Positions 29,101 through 37,573 are shown, numbered from the stretch's first letter. The stretch: DNA of 64,000 nucleotides from JACJYM01 sp965230495 (GCA_965230495.1 OZ246004.1:496001-560000); one strand, 5' to 3'. Notes: generated from the sequence alone by a model not told the origin. Made by a program: numbers and translations.

Positions 29101-29446
29101 CTCCCAAAGCCTTATCTGTTATATCTTCGAACGCTAATCCTCCTTTATTCAGATATAATTTATTCTCAGTATCATTTCCAGTAAAAAAAATGTCAGAAAG
29201 ACCGTCATTATTTATATCACCTATCGAAACACCTCCTCCATTGTAAAAATAGTCAAACAACAAGGTGTTCCGTTCAAAACTTTCATCAACCTTATTCATA
29301 AATGTGATTCCCGTTTGATCGGAAGGTAACGACTTAAGAAAGGTACTTGAATTCTGAACTTTGGACTTTTTGTCGTTTTCAGAATTATTACATGATATAG
29401 TAATAAGGATTAGTATCAATAAGTATATTCTCATAACGCAATTCAT
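26123..29446 (-). CDS. Large VCBS-repeat / ASPIC-UnbV lipoprotein
   Basis: This is a surface or periplasmic lipoprotein of 1107 residues with lipobox 'LILILITISC' (cysteine at residue 19). The start could also be the ATG at 29434. It contains about 14 Ca-binding FG-GAP/VCBS motifs of the type D-x-[DN]-x-D-G-x-x-D ('DINNDGLSD', 'DYDNDGDLD', 'DVNGDGFDD'), which form two beta-propellers. Between them lies an ASPIC/UnbV domain (about residues 500-600, 'RGYQSSMEPIAHFGLGN'). Proteins of this family are common in Bacteroidota near nutrient-uptake loci, but their role is not established. The upstream -7 element TATTTTTG and a tandem paralogue downstream suggest one transcript. Confidence 0.88.
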   Translation of the reverse strand: MNCVMRIYLLILILITISCNNSENDKKSKVQNSSTFLKSLPSDQTGITFMNKVDESFERNTLLFDYFYNGGGVSIGDINNDGLSDIFFTGNDTENKLYLNKGGLAFEDITDKALGVQMNKWSTGSNFVDINNDGWLDIYVCNAGPENDPVKLSNDVYINNGDLTFSNKASSLGLDDKSRTIQAGFFDYDNDGDLDVWLNTHTNFKGDMAGWMTALRQAPTSERRNSISKLYRNDDSIFIDVSRQSGVVHSGFNLGLSIFDINDDGWLDVYVANDYFVPDYCYLNNNGIFSDKAPSLFSHTSFYSMGSDAADINNDGILDLGVVDMTPSDHIRNKVLMESMDVERFRFLKYKMKFNDQYMFNTLHLGVGNGGYSEVGKFMGVSQTDWSWAALFLDLDNDGYKDYYISNGYFKDTKNNDFRLLSKKYSDSLGTYNEDIFNQLADKLEQNPVKNAIYQNNRYGKFDDVSSDWTDMSPSFSNGVAYGDLDNDGDLDMVVNNLGMEASILENRSQGNKYLRVKLTEGGKINSVLYSQIYVYSGDQIQRCDYSFTRGYQSSMEPIAHFGLGNTEVLDSVKIVWPDRTQTVLNKVEVNQLITIDKKASQKKEYIKEFNKVEFADITQRISNFNVLHLENIFDDFKDEILLPHKYSVLGPCLAVGDVNGDGFDDFYLGGSQRKPAQLFLQAGQKFAPFGNPYFEKDEMFEDLGALFVDVDNDSDLDLYVASGGGGDVKDNLGYCQDRLYINNGTGALKPAIGNLPDIKSSTKVIIPIDYDLDGDTDLFVGGRNNPGKYPLRAQSYLLENNNGFFDDKMTKEFQSQLPGMVTDAVAFDYDGDKDHDLIVVGEWSEPKIFINENGIFSLLETSSFENHSGWWQSVRVLDLDGDGDSDFVMGNLGENNKFQPSVKKPLGVLASDFDDSGSLDIVLTKHYKDKVVPVRGKECSSEQMPFISEKFPTYVGFASSSVDEILGKDKIEDAHKKQVQTFSSVTVINEGNGNFKISKLPMEAQLFPILDIIVEDYNNDGNPDLVLGGNIFDTEPETPSYDAGKGLYLKGNGDGSFTTSLDITKSGLYMNKNVKAIESITLGSKQKGILVANNNDIMDLYIKLGN

Positions 29447-29462
29447 GATTTAAAAAAGCCCT

Positions 29463-29470
29463 CAAAAATA
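29463..29470 (-). promoter_or_regulatory. Probable -7 element of the ASPIC/UnbV tandem transcript
   Basis: The minus strand reads TATTTTTG here, an exact TAnnTTTG match, 16 bases before the ATG at 29446 and 28 before the ATG at 29434. A start of transcription near 29456 is compatible with either codon. No clear TTTG is seen at -33. Confidence 0.45.
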
Positions 29471-29658
29471 CTGTTTATTGAAGACTTTGTAAAAGAATGT
29501 AAAGGATATAAAATCAGTGATAATTAGTCTTAATATCTTACTGACAATGGCTATATATAAACGAAACATTTAATTCTTGTTATGAATAATATAATTTTTA
29601 ATATTTAATTATTTGAATTATTTTCGCATCATTATTTCATTTATAAATTAGTAAACTT

Positions 29659-29997
29659 ATGGGAAAATTTGATGAAACTTTAGATTTGTACAAAGCAGAA
29701 ATGGATAAATTGGGATTAAAATATGATGGAGATCTTTTAAAGGCTGTGACAAAAGCATGTGGACCTTCTATTTATTTAGCGGATGCTTCAAAGGTATCTG
29801 CATCTGATCCAGAAGAATTGGCTAGAGTAAAAGCTAATTTTTGCGTTAAGAAATTAGGATTGGCTGATGATTCAAAAATTGATGATGGTATTAATGCTGT
29901 TATTGATATACTTGGATCTTCTAATAAGAATAAATATAGGGCCATTTTTTATTACCTTCTTACCAAGCACTTTAAAAAGGAGTCAGTGTTTAAATAA
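29659..29997 (+). CDS. DUF2853 family protein
   Basis: The 112-residue protein matches DUF2853 along its whole length: the N-terminal helix 'MGKFDETLDLYKAEMDKLGL', the signature 'CGPSIYLADASKVSASDPEE', 'VKANFCVKKLGL' and the C-terminal 'NKNKYRAIFYYLLTKHFKKE'. It is a small, mostly helical cytosolic protein without a known function. It forms a single-gene unit with about 210 bases of AT-rich sequence upstream and an inverted repeat downstream. Confidence 0.93.
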   Translation: MGKFDETLDLYKAEMDKLGLKYDGDLLKAVTKACGPSIYLADASKVSASDPEELARVKANFCVKKLGLADDSKIDDGINAVIDILGSSNKNKYRAIFYYLLTKHFKKESVFK

Positions 29998-30003
29998 AAC
30001 GTT

Positions 30004-30033
30004 TTGGGCTGTTCAATTCAATGGACAGCCCAA
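30004..30033 (+). terminator. Inverted repeat downstream of the DUF2853 gene, probable terminator
   Basis: A 12-bp stem (30004-30015 with 30022-30033, one G:T pair) with a 6-base loop lies 6 bases after the DUF2853 stop codon. The following sequence is only moderately T-rich (TCATTATCTTAT), so termination may be weak or factor-assisted. Confidence 0.6.
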
Positions 30034-30094
30034 TCATTATCTTATAGCCTGACAACAATCCCGAGTATTTATAGTATTATATTTTTATTTAATA

Positions 30095-30102
30095 TAACTT
30101 TG
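30095..30102 (+). promoter_or_regulatory. Probable -7 element of the TPR/barrel operon, with a leader palindrome
   Basis: TAACTTTG matches TAnnTTTG exactly. Transcription would begin near 30109, close to a perfect 10-bp palindrome (CTAACGTTAG at 30111-30120). The ATG chosen for the TPR gene is at 30165. No -33 TTTG is present. The palindrome could be chance at this size. Confidence 0.45.
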
Positions 30103-30164
30103 TATCGTTTCTAACGTTAGATACATAGTTAGTATTTGGATCAAAACTTTTGGGATTGAAAAAA

Positions 30165-33100
30165 ATGAAATTAGTTGTTCCTTTAATTTGTATTTTCTTG
30201 ACTTCTATATTAAACGGTCAAGAAAATATAATTCATAAGTATAACCATGACGCTAAGACGGAGCAGGAGTATTTATATTTTAACAACCTTTTCGGTGCAG
30301 TAACGGAAGTTCATTCGAAAAGAGAATTATATTCACTTCCACCATCAAAACACTTTTTTGAAAGAATTGATAATGAATCGGAGCTTAGTAGTCATATGGC
30401 GGCTATTCATATGGAATTGCCTCTTTCAGAATACAACTTGGTGGAGTTCATAGAAAGCCATCGACCAAATCCTGTAATTAAGGATGCGGTTATGGAACTT
30501 GGAAGTTATTATTATAATTCTAAAAGGTATAATGATGCCATTAATATATATAATGATATAAATGAAAAATTGTTATCAGATGTAGAACTAAGCGAAAAAT
30601 GTTTTAAGAAAGGATATTGTTATTTTGTCAATAAGAGTTTTGACTATAGTATTCTTGAGCTAAATAAGGTGAAAGACAGTAGGAATATTTTTTATTATCC
30701 TGTTAATTATTATTTAGGCATGGCTCATTACTTTAAAAAGGATTACGATGAAGCCATTACAAGTTTTCAGCGTATTTCAGGAAGCAATGCCTATAAACCT
30801 TATCTACCTTATTATATTACTCAAATATTCTTTGCGAAAAGACAGTTCAATGAACTTATTGCATATGGAGAGTCTGTGCTTAGTGAAGGTTCAGTCAAGA
30901 AAGAGACAGAGATAAAGCTTCTTCTGGGGCAAGCATATTTTCAAAGGAATGAGTACACTAAGGCTTTACCATATCTTGAGTATTATGAGTCTCAAACAGA
31001 TCAATTGACTGAAACTGAATTTTTTCAATTAGGCTTTTGTCAATATATGTCTAAAAGATATTCTGATGCCATTGATAACTTTCTTGCGATCAGAGAAGTG
31101 GATAATGAAATGGGGCAAACAGCCAATTATTATCTAGCGGATTGTTTACAAAAGACTGGAGATATGAATTCGGCCAGAGCGGCATTCAAAAAGGTGAGCC
31201 AGAAAACGTTTAATAAAGCGATGCAGGAAGAGGCCAAATTTAATTATGGAAAAATATCCGCTCAATTAGGTTTTGATAGAGAATCTATTAATACTCTTAC
31301 TTCAATTTCAAGTAGTTCACCATATTTCGAAGAATCTCAAATGATCATAAACGATGTGCTTTCTGGTTCAGATGACTATGCATACGTGATTCGGATATTG
31401 GAGTCATTGAGATCACCTACAGATGATATGAAAATTACGTATCAAAACGCTACGTTAAATTCTTTATTACAAAACTTATCAGATGGGCAAGTGGTCGAAG
31501 CTAAGGGTTTTATCAGTAAGGTCAAAAAATATAAACTAGATAAGGGGTATTATGGACAGGCCCTTTTCTGGGAGTCTTATATTTATCAAATAGAATCGGA
31601 TTATAACAAGAGCATAGAAACCTTAAAAGAGTACTTCACTTTGATTAGCGGAGTAGATATGCCAGAGGAGTCAGGAATGGCAATGGCCAGGTACACGCAA
31701 GGATATAACTTTCTCAAAAATGAAGATCATGCAAGTGCTGAGTATCAGTTTAAACAATGTATTATAGAATTGGGAAATGGTGCTAAAAATAGTGATTTAT
31801 CAAAAGAGCTTTTGACAGATGCTTTTTTGCGTGTTGCAGATTGTCAGTTCAAACAAAGAGCATATGTAGATGCAAAACATAACTATAAGCAAGCGGAAGC
31901 AAGAAATCACCCTGAAAAGGATTATGCTATTTATCAGAGAGCTACTATCGAAGGATTGACAGGAAACCCTTATCTGAAGATATCAATATTAGAGAATCTT
32001 AGGGACAATTTTCCAAATTCAGAATTTAGAGATGATGCTTTAATGGCACTAGGAGATACATATCTCAGTTTAGGAAATTTGGAACCGGCCAAATTGAATT
32101 ATGTGAATCTCATATCCGGATACAGGGATAAATCCCTTCTTATTAATAGAGCATACCTAAAGATGGGATTAGTCAATTATAATATGGGTGATTTGGACAG
32201 ATCTTTAGATTATTATAAAATGGTGCTTTCTAACAAACCCGAGGCGGCGGAACTTCAGGAGTCTATTACGGCAATTGAAGAAATAATGGTTAAGGATAGG
32301 GCCGACGCGGAAGGCTATCTTTCTTTTATGGAATCAGTACCTGATATAGAGTTGTCAGATTTCGAAAAGGATTCAATAAGCTATTCGTCGGGAATAAACC
32401 AATATAAGAATGCTAGTTATTCCGATGCTAAAGTAGCTTTTAGTAAGTATCTTAAGATTTTTCCAGAAGGTTTTTATAAACTGGAAGCAAGGTACTACAG
32501 GGCGGAATCGAATTTAATTACTAAGGAATACGGAAAAGCATTGCCGGATTATGAGTATTTGATAAAGGAAGGATTAAATAATTTTTATTTTTCGAGCGTA
32601 AAAAAAGCTGCCCTTATTAGTTATAATCATTTACAAAATTTTAATAAGTCGTATAAATATTTTTTATTATATAGTGAGATTGCTTTGAGCGATTTAAATC
32701 TATATGAGGCGAACATTGGAGCTATGCGTAGTGCCTTTCGTATTTCTAATCAGGAAGGAGTTTATAAGCATGCTTCTTTTATCATAGAAAATAATAAATC
32801 ATCTTCTGAGGATAAAGCCACCGCACATTTTTATATAGGGAAAACAGCTTTTGCAAATAGCAATTATGAGCGTTCATTGTCATCGTTTGGATACCTAGAT
32901 AGGAATATGAATAACAATATGGCAGCTGAAAGCAGATATTTGTCAGCCAAAATACTGTTTAAAACAGATCAAATAGAAGCAGCAGAAAAACAGTGTAGAA
33001 GATTGATGGATACCAGTGCCAGCTATCCTAACTGGATAGCAAAAGGCCTGATTTTATTGTCTGATATAAATTTAGTCAATGAAGACTTTTTAAATGGTAA

Positions 33101-33263
33101 AGCAGCTCTTGAAGCGGTTATTGAAAATTTTGATGAAAATCCAGATGTAGTTGCGGAAGCGAGACAAAAGCTTGAAGAGTTGATAGAAAAAGAAAAAGAA
33201 GTTAGTCGGTTGAAGACGACAAATCAAGAAGGACAGTTGGAATTAGATACTACAGGAAATTAA
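30165..33263 (+). CDS. Large secreted tetratricopeptide-repeat protein
   Basis: I use the ATG at 30165 and not the upstream TTG, because it gives the signal peptide 'MKLVVPLICIFLTSILNG' cleaved before QENII. The remaining roughly 1010 residues are almost all TPR-like helical pairs. Repeats with typical Gly/Ala/Tyr spacing include 'AVMELGSYYYNSKRYNDAIN', 'YLGMAHYFKKDYDEAITSFQ', 'LLLGQAYFQRNEYTKALPYL' and 'YLKMGLVNYNMGDLDRSLDY'. The C-terminus ends in a charged coil ('RQKLEELIEKEKEVSRL'). It probably scaffolds a periplasmic or outer-membrane complex. The outer-membrane barrel gene starts 5 bases later, so the two proteins are likely partners. Confidence 0.88.
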   Translation: MKLVVPLICIFLTSILNGQENIIHKYNHDAKTEQEYLYFNNLFGAVTEVHSKRELYSLPPSKHFFERIDNESELSSHMAAIHMELPLSEYNLVEFIESHRPNPVIKDAVMELGSYYYNSKRYNDAINIYNDINEKLLSDVELSEKCFKKGYCYFVNKSFDYSILELNKVKDSRNIFYYPVNYYLGMAHYFKKDYDEAITSFQRISGSNAYKPYLPYYITQIFFAKRQFNELIAYGESVLSEGSVKKETEIKLLLGQAYFQRNEYTKALPYLEYYESQTDQLTETEFFQLGFCQYMSKRYSDAIDNFLAIREVDNEMGQTANYYLADCLQKTGDMNSARAAFKKVSQKTFNKAMQEEAKFNYGKISAQLGFDRESINTLTSISSSSPYFEESQMIINDVLSGSDDYAYVIRILESLRSPTDDMKITYQNATLNSLLQNLSDGQVVEAKGFISKVKKYKLDKGYYGQALFWESYIYQIESDYNKSIETLKEYFTLISGVDMPEESGMAMARYTQGYNFLKNEDHASAEYQFKQCIIELGNGAKNSDLSKELLTDAFLRVADCQFKQRAYVDAKHNYKQAEARNHPEKDYAIYQRATIEGLTGNPYLKISILENLRDNFPNSEFRDDALMALGDTYLSLGNLEPAKLNYVNLISGYRDKSLLINRAYLKMGLVNYNMGDLDRSLDYYKMVLSNKPEAAELQESITAIEEIMVKDRADAEGYLSFMESVPDIELSDFEKDSISYSSGINQYKNASYSDAKVAFSKYLKIFPEGFYKLEARYYRAESNLITKEYGKALPDYEYLIKEGLNNFYFSSVKKAALISYNHLQNFNKSYKYFLLYSEIALSDLNLYEANIGAMRSAFRISNQEGVYKHASFIIENNKSSSEDKATAHFYIGKTAFANSNYERSLSSFGYLDRNMNNNMAAESRYLSAKILFKTDQIEAAEKQCRRLMDTSASYPNWIAKGLILLSDINLVNEDFLNGKAALEAVIENFDENPDVVAEARQKLEELIEKEKEVSRLKTTNQEGQLELDTTGN

Positions 33264-33268
33264 GAAGT

Positions 33269-34921
33269 ATGATAAGAATAGCTTTAAATCTTGTGTTTTT
33301 TTGTGCTGTATGTACATCTTATGGACAGGAGTCTTTAGATACTACTATTATAGATACAAGTACTGTAATTCAGGTTGACCAAGTAGAAGTTATCAAAGCT
33401 TTTGAAGCAAACCTTAAAAACGCAGAGAGAATCAAAGTAAGCCCTAAAATTCTCAAGAAGAATTCAGTAAAAAAAGAATATGATTATAGTATCAGTATAA
33501 CTCCCGTTGAAATCGATTACCCTGAACCAATAATCAAACCGTTGGCCATGAAACCCGATGAGCCGGAATCTGTCAATAAATTTTACACAAAGCTTGGTTA
33601 TGGGACTTTAAAAAATCCGTATGTATCAATTTTATATAACGATGTCGTTCAGGATATCAGTGAATTCGGAGTCTCATTAGAATATTGGTCTAAAGATGAT
33701 AGTGATAATACGATTCATCAAATCGTGGATAATGCCAATCTTTCTTTGTCAGGAAAATGGTATATGAATGACAATGCAGTCATGGATATAGCTTTGAATG
33801 GTGGATTTCAGAAAAGGGGACTGTATCAAACTGAAGCCAATACTTTGGCTACTTATTCAAGAGAAGAGGGGGAAAGAGATATCAGTCAGGGAGGAGTTAG
33901 GTTAGGTTTTGTAAAACTGGACATTCCAGTAATAAGGGCTAATCTAAGAACAGATGTTTATTATAATTATGATAAGGTCACCAACGATGATGCTAATGGT
34001 AGTAATGTGGGATTAAACTTAAAGTTAGACAAGGAAATTAGTGATGATTTTGAGTTTCTTATGTCATCATCAGTTAGTTATGATCAAATTTCTGTGGATC
34101 AAAGTAATGATCTTTTTTCAACCCTGCTTAATGGAGTTTTTGAATATAAAACTGGAAAATTTAAAATTGGTGGAGGATTAAACTGGTATTATGATGATTT
34201 TTCTTCCGAATCTAAACTATGGCCTGAAGTAGATTTATTATTTACTATAGTAGATGGACATGTTATACTTAAGGCAAATTCTTCAATGAATTACTTCACT
34301 AATAATCTTCGTAATTTGATTCGATCAAATCCATATATAGTCTCAAATTACGAAAACCTAACCAATTCAATTAACTCCAACTTTCATGCAGGTATTACTG
34401 GTCAATTTTCTTTTCTGGGTTATGAAGTGGCATTGGGATATTCAGAAATTGACAATCATGTTTTTTATGTAAATGATGAAATGGATATGAGGCGATTTAG
34501 TCTAATATACGATGATATCTCAATCCAATATTTTAAAGGTAGTTTGGATTTTGCCTTTACAGATAACATTGGAATAGGAGGAGTTATGTTCTTTAATAAT
34601 TATAATACAACTGACTTAAGTGAGATAATAAATCTCCCAAAAACTAAAACAAAAATATTTGCAAATATTGGTTTGCTTAATAATACACTTAGCTGTAGAC
34701 CTAGTTTAATTATTTCCGATAAAAGTAACTATTTAAGAGAGGGAGAGGTCTTATCATTGAATGCACTTACTGAATTAAATGTGGAACTAGAGTATAAGAT
34801 TTCTAATAAACTAAGATTGTGGGCAGAAGGGATTAACCTTTTGGATAACGAATATCAATGGTTATTTGGGTATCCTACTTTTGGAATTAATGCCAGTGGA
34901 GGTGTGAAGTTGATTTTTTAA
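33269..34921 (+). CDS. Outer-membrane beta-barrel protein, TonB-receptor-like barrel without a plug
   Basis: A signal peptide ('MIRIALNLVFFCAVCTSYG') is followed by a roughly 75-residue periplasmic N-terminus rich in Lys/Glu/Pro. The rest alternates hydrophobic and polar residues in long strands and hairpins ('YVSILYNDVVQDISEFGVSL', 'LFTIVDGHVILKANSSMNYF'). It ends in the aromatic strand 'GINASGGVKLIF'. No carboxypeptidase-regulatory or plug domain is present and 550 residues is short for a TonB receptor, so it looks like a plugless barrel of the TonB-like superfamily. Tight coupling to the TPR gene upstream suggests a two-component envelope module. No ligand can be inferred. Confidence 0.8.
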   Translation: MIRIALNLVFFCAVCTSYGQESLDTTIIDTSTVIQVDQVEVIKAFEANLKNAERIKVSPKILKKNSVKKEYDYSISITPVEIDYPEPIIKPLAMKPDEPESVNKFYTKLGYGTLKNPYVSILYNDVVQDISEFGVSLEYWSKDDSDNTIHQIVDNANLSLSGKWYMNDNAVMDIALNGGFQKRGLYQTEANTLATYSREEGERDISQGGVRLGFVKLDIPVIRANLRTDVYYNYDKVTNDDANGSNVGLNLKLDKEISDDFEFLMSSSVSYDQISVDQSNDLFSTLLNGVFEYKTGKFKIGGGLNWYYDDFSSESKLWPEVDLLFTIVDGHVILKANSSMNYFTNNLRNLIRSNPYIVSNYENLTNSINSNFHAGITGQFSFLGYEVALGYSEIDNHVFYVNDEMDMRRFSLIYDDISIQYFKGSLDFAFTDNIGIGGVMFFNNYNTTDLSEIINLPKTKTKIFANIGLLNNTLSCRPSLIISDKSNYLREGEVLSLNALTELNVELEYKISNKLRLWAEGINLLDNEYQWLFGYPTFGINASGGVKLIF

Positions 34922-34961
34922 ATTTTATATTTGAATATATTTATCAGGTTGAATTATTTTT

Positions 34962-35477
34962 TTGAAAGAGAAGGTCAAAAATATTGCTGAGTTTGAGAAG
35001 TTATTCAGAGAATACTTCAACCCACTAGTGAATTATATCAATTCTAAGCTTCATAACTGGGAAGACAGTAGAGAAGTAGTTCAGCAGACATTCTATAAAA
35101 TATGGAAGAATAAGGATAAGATCAATATTCATTCAGAGGTTAAAGGCTATTTATATCAGTCTTGTAGAAATACAATGATTGATTTTGTTAGAGCAAGAAA
35201 ATCATATGCAGATGTTGAAAGCTATGAGAATCATGTGATGGAGGAAAATGAATCTGTTTTGGACCCATTTGTTATTCGAAATTGTATTCTTAGTGCTTTG
35301 AAAAAACAAAAGCCTAGAATGCAAGAAATCTTTAAACTTAGCAAGTTTGAAGGGCTAACTTATCAGGAGATTGCTGATAGGCTGAATATTTCTAAACGGA
35401 CAGTAGAAGATAATATAGCTAGAGCCCTAGTTTTGTTAAAATCTGAACTGGAAAAAAGTGAAATTTATTATGAGTAA
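34962..35477 (+). CDS. ECF RNA polymerase sigma factor
   Basis: Region 2 spans about residues 8-80 ('FEKLFREYFNPLVNYINSKL', 'DSREVVQQTFYKIWKNKDKI', 'VKGYLYQSCRNTMIDFVRAR'). Region 4 is at about 108-160, with the helix-turn-helix 'LTYQEIADRLNISKRTVEDN'. The 171-residue size is typical of the Bacteroidota ECF group that pairs with FecR anti-sigma factors. The frame has no usable ATG near the conserved region, so the TTG at 34962 is the best start. The FecR-like gene follows after 67 bases and the barrel gene precedes by 40. The sigma factor may read a signal from that barrel, but the usual SusC-type receptor is absent. Confidence 0.9.
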   Translation: MKEKVKNIAEFEKLFREYFNPLVNYINSKLHNWEDSREVVQQTFYKIWKNKDKINIHSEVKGYLYQSCRNTMIDFVRARKSYADVESYENHVMEENESVLDPFVIRNCILSALKKQKPRMQEIFKLSKFEGLTYQEIADRLNISKRTVEDNIARALVLLKSELEKSEIYYE

Positions 35478-35544
35478 TAATGTGTGTTTACATAAAAATG
35501 ACGTCATAAATTTGAAAAAGATTAAATATCTGATAGTACACTAA

Positions 35545-36435
35545 GTGAAAGAATCTAATAACATACAAAAACTATTATCTGATCACCGTCAGCTAGACGA
35601 GTTTAAGAGATTTGACCTTGACAAAGAGTGGTCAAGTTTCTCTGAATTTGTTAAGAACGAAAGTGGTGAAGATTTGGTTGTTATGGCAAGGAACCATAAG
35701 ATCAGGAAAGTTTTATTGTATGTCATATTGTTGGTATTAGTGGGGCTAATTTCGTTTGGTATTTATTATTACAATAAACCAGAACCACCTAAATATCAAT
35801 TCGCTCAAACTAAAGATTACAAAGATACTATACTGCTGGTTGATGGCTCCAAGGTCTACTTAGATAGGTTTTCAAAACTTAAGTATCCGATTGTTTTGGA
35901 AGAAGAGATCGGGCGAAATCTTGAATTAGATGGAAATGCAGAGTTTGATGTCGCTGAAAATGAAGAATATCCTTTTAAAGTTATAAATAAGGAAATATTT
36001 GTAGAAGTTTTAGGTACCATTTTCAATATAGAACAAAAAGATAATAAGGCTACAGAAATCACTAATAAAGAAGGAATGGTGAAAGTAGCCGAGGTGGAAA
36101 ATGAGGATAACTTTAAAGTGTTAAACGAAGGAGAATCTTTTGAATATCTTGATGGAAACTTTACTCAGACTAATTTACCTGAACCTGAGCCACCTAAACC
36201 TGTAATTAACTATACGATGACCTATTCTCTATACCAGATTTATGAACATTTATATACTAAGTCTGGAGGTAAAATCCTTTTAGCAGATGATGAGAAAATA
36301 GATGGAAGAGCTATTGTAAGAATGGATCTTACAAGGTCTAACAGAGCTATTCTTCGAACACTTAAACGAAAGGGATTAATCGACTATAGAATGAGAGACT
36401 GCAGAGGTTGTTATGATGTTTTAAGCCCACAATAG
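35545..36435 (+). CDS. FecR-family anti-sigma factor
   Basis: The protein starts at a GTG (35545), with no in-frame ATG before the conserved part. A cytoplasmic N-terminus of about 55 residues should bind the sigma factor. One membrane helix follows ('KVLLYVILLVLVGLISFGIY', about 56-75). The periplasmic FecR domain comes next ('ILLVDGSKVYLDRFSKLKYP', 'LDGNAEFDVAENEEYPFKV', 'FVEVLGTIFNIE'). A C-terminal DUF4974-like domain begins at 'MTYSLYQIYEHLYTKSG'. Length (296) is normal. It presumably holds the ECF factor encoded just upstream until a periplasmic cue arrives. Confidence 0.88.
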   Translation: MKESNNIQKLLSDHRQLDEFKRFDLDKEWSSFSEFVKNESGEDLVVMARNHKIRKVLLYVILLVLVGLISFGIYYYNKPEPPKYQFAQTKDYKDTILLVDGSKVYLDRFSKLKYPIVLEEEIGRNLELDGNAEFDVAENEEYPFKVINKEIFVEVLGTIFNIEQKDNKATEITNKEGMVKVAEVENEDNFKVLNEGESFEYLDGNFTQTNLPEPEPPKPVINYTMTYSLYQIYEHLYTKSGGKILLADDEKIDGRAIVRMDLTRSNRAILRTLKRKGLIDYRMRDCRGCYDVLSPQ

Positions 36436-36501
36436 TTTTCGTCGAAAAATCCCAAGGAGAAATCGGATGATTTAGCATGTAGATTGTTTTTGTCATATTT
36501 T

Positions 36502-36768
36502 ATGATGAAAATATTTATTATGCTAATATCAAATCATGCAATTCAATCTAATCGGTATAATCGTTCTTTGCAAACAACGATTAAGGGAGATTTTTGGAAG
36601 AAAAGAAAAGTAAAAGGTATTCAGAGAAATTATGCACCTGAAAAAAGATCGAAACTTGATAAAAGATTCAGAAGAGCTATTTTTCGAAAATACAAATCCA
36701 TGGGTATTGATTTATTGGTGTCGATGGGATTCTTTCTTTTGTTGATTCTCGTTATCAAGTATTTATAG
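36502..36768 (+). CDS. Small basic single-pass membrane protein (hypothetical)
   Basis: The open frame begins at a TTG (36484) but the tandem ATG codons at 36502 and 36505 are likelier starts. The 88-residue product has a weakly hydrophobic N-terminus and a very basic middle ('KKRKVKGIQRNYAPEKRSKL', 'RRAIFRKYKSMG'). A C-terminal membrane helix closes it ('LVSMGFFLLLILVIKYL'). Charge distribution predicts a cytosolic N-terminus and tail anchoring. I do not recognise a family. It abuts the next gene, which is convergent, with no intervening bases. A chance frame cannot be excluded. Confidence 0.5.
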   Translation: MMKIFIMLISNHAIQSNRYNRSLQTTIKGDFWKKRKVKGIQRNYAPEKRSKLDKRFRRAIFRKYKSMGIDLLVSMGFFLLLILVIKYL

Positions 36769-37401
36769 CTATCTTTTCCTAGGAAGTGCGACATGAAGAT
36801 GATCTTCAGTTCCGGTATGTCTAAGTGTTTGGAATCCTACAATATCAAAATATGATTTTAGAAGGAAATTTCTTAATTGAGAGTGACTTAGTGTTCTCAA
36901 ATCGCATGCATGGACATATCCATCATTTTGTTTAAAATGGAGAGACTTTGTATTGACTTTTAATCCCATTTTTCCATAATCATCAGGGACTCTTGATGCA
37001 TCTGTAACAATTAAATCTCCTTCAAGATGTATTAATGTGGAAAGAGATAATCTGAGAATGGGATGAAGTTCGTTTATTTCTTTATTGACTTCGGATGATT
37101 TAGTATTGTTAGAAGAAATAAAAAATATACCATGAACGATATATACTAGAATAATGAAAAAGCACACCTTTATATAATTGGTCAATGATATCTGTTTATC
37201 TTTACCGATAAAATCGATTCTGAAAACTATCAGGCCATAAATGCAAAGTACAATCAAAGTAACTATTAAAGCAATAAAAATAGAAGGCCAGGCTCCTGTA
37301 TTGTAATGTTCAAAGAAATAAATTGCCACACGAAGGAGGATCCAAAAGGGTAAAATAGTAATGAACAGTATATAAAATAGATATTTAAATAATCGTCTCA
37401 T
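36769..37401 (-). CDS. Membrane protein with a possible LAS/M15-type zinc peptidase domain
   Basis: Three membrane helices (about residues 8-30, 39-60 and 74-96) anchor a C-terminal domain (about 110-210) that should face the periplasm. This domain contains 'VTDASRVPDD' (131-140), then 'SLHF' with His155, 'HACDLRT' with Asp167, and near the end 'EDHLHVALP' with His201 and His203. The order Arg/Ser, His, Asp, then His-x-His is that of the LAS superfamily (D-Ala-D-Ala peptidases, endolysins, Hedgehog). The first spacing is longer than the classical SxHxxGxAxD. If real, it would cut or bind peptidoglycan. The membrane call is firm and the enzyme call is an inference. Confidence 0.65.
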   Translation of the reverse strand: MRRLFKYLFYILFITILPFWILLRVAIYFFEHYNTGAWPSIFIALIVTLIVLCIYGLIVFRIDFIGKDKQISLTNYIKVCFFIILVYIVHGIFFISSNNTKSSEVNKEINELHPILRLSLSTLIHLEGDLIVTDASRVPDDYGKMGLKVNTKSLHFKQNDGYVHACDLRTLSHSQLRNFLLKSYFDIVGFQTLRHTGTEDHLHVALPRKR

Positions 37402-37573
37402 CTAATCAAATATCCCTAAATATTACTTATCACGGGTAATAAATAGGATATCAATCATTGTTTTTGTACATTAATCAATAATATTTTATATTGGCAATTG
37501 CATTCACTTAATAAAGTTAAACATAGTATTTCAATTCCTAATACCAAATTAACTAAACGCAAAAAACTAAACT

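Noticed and set aside
25228..29246. Open frames on the plus strand across the VCBS/ASPIC region
   Set aside because: They are reverse-strand shadows of the repetitive aspartate codons of the minus-strand genes, with no start context or recognisable composition.
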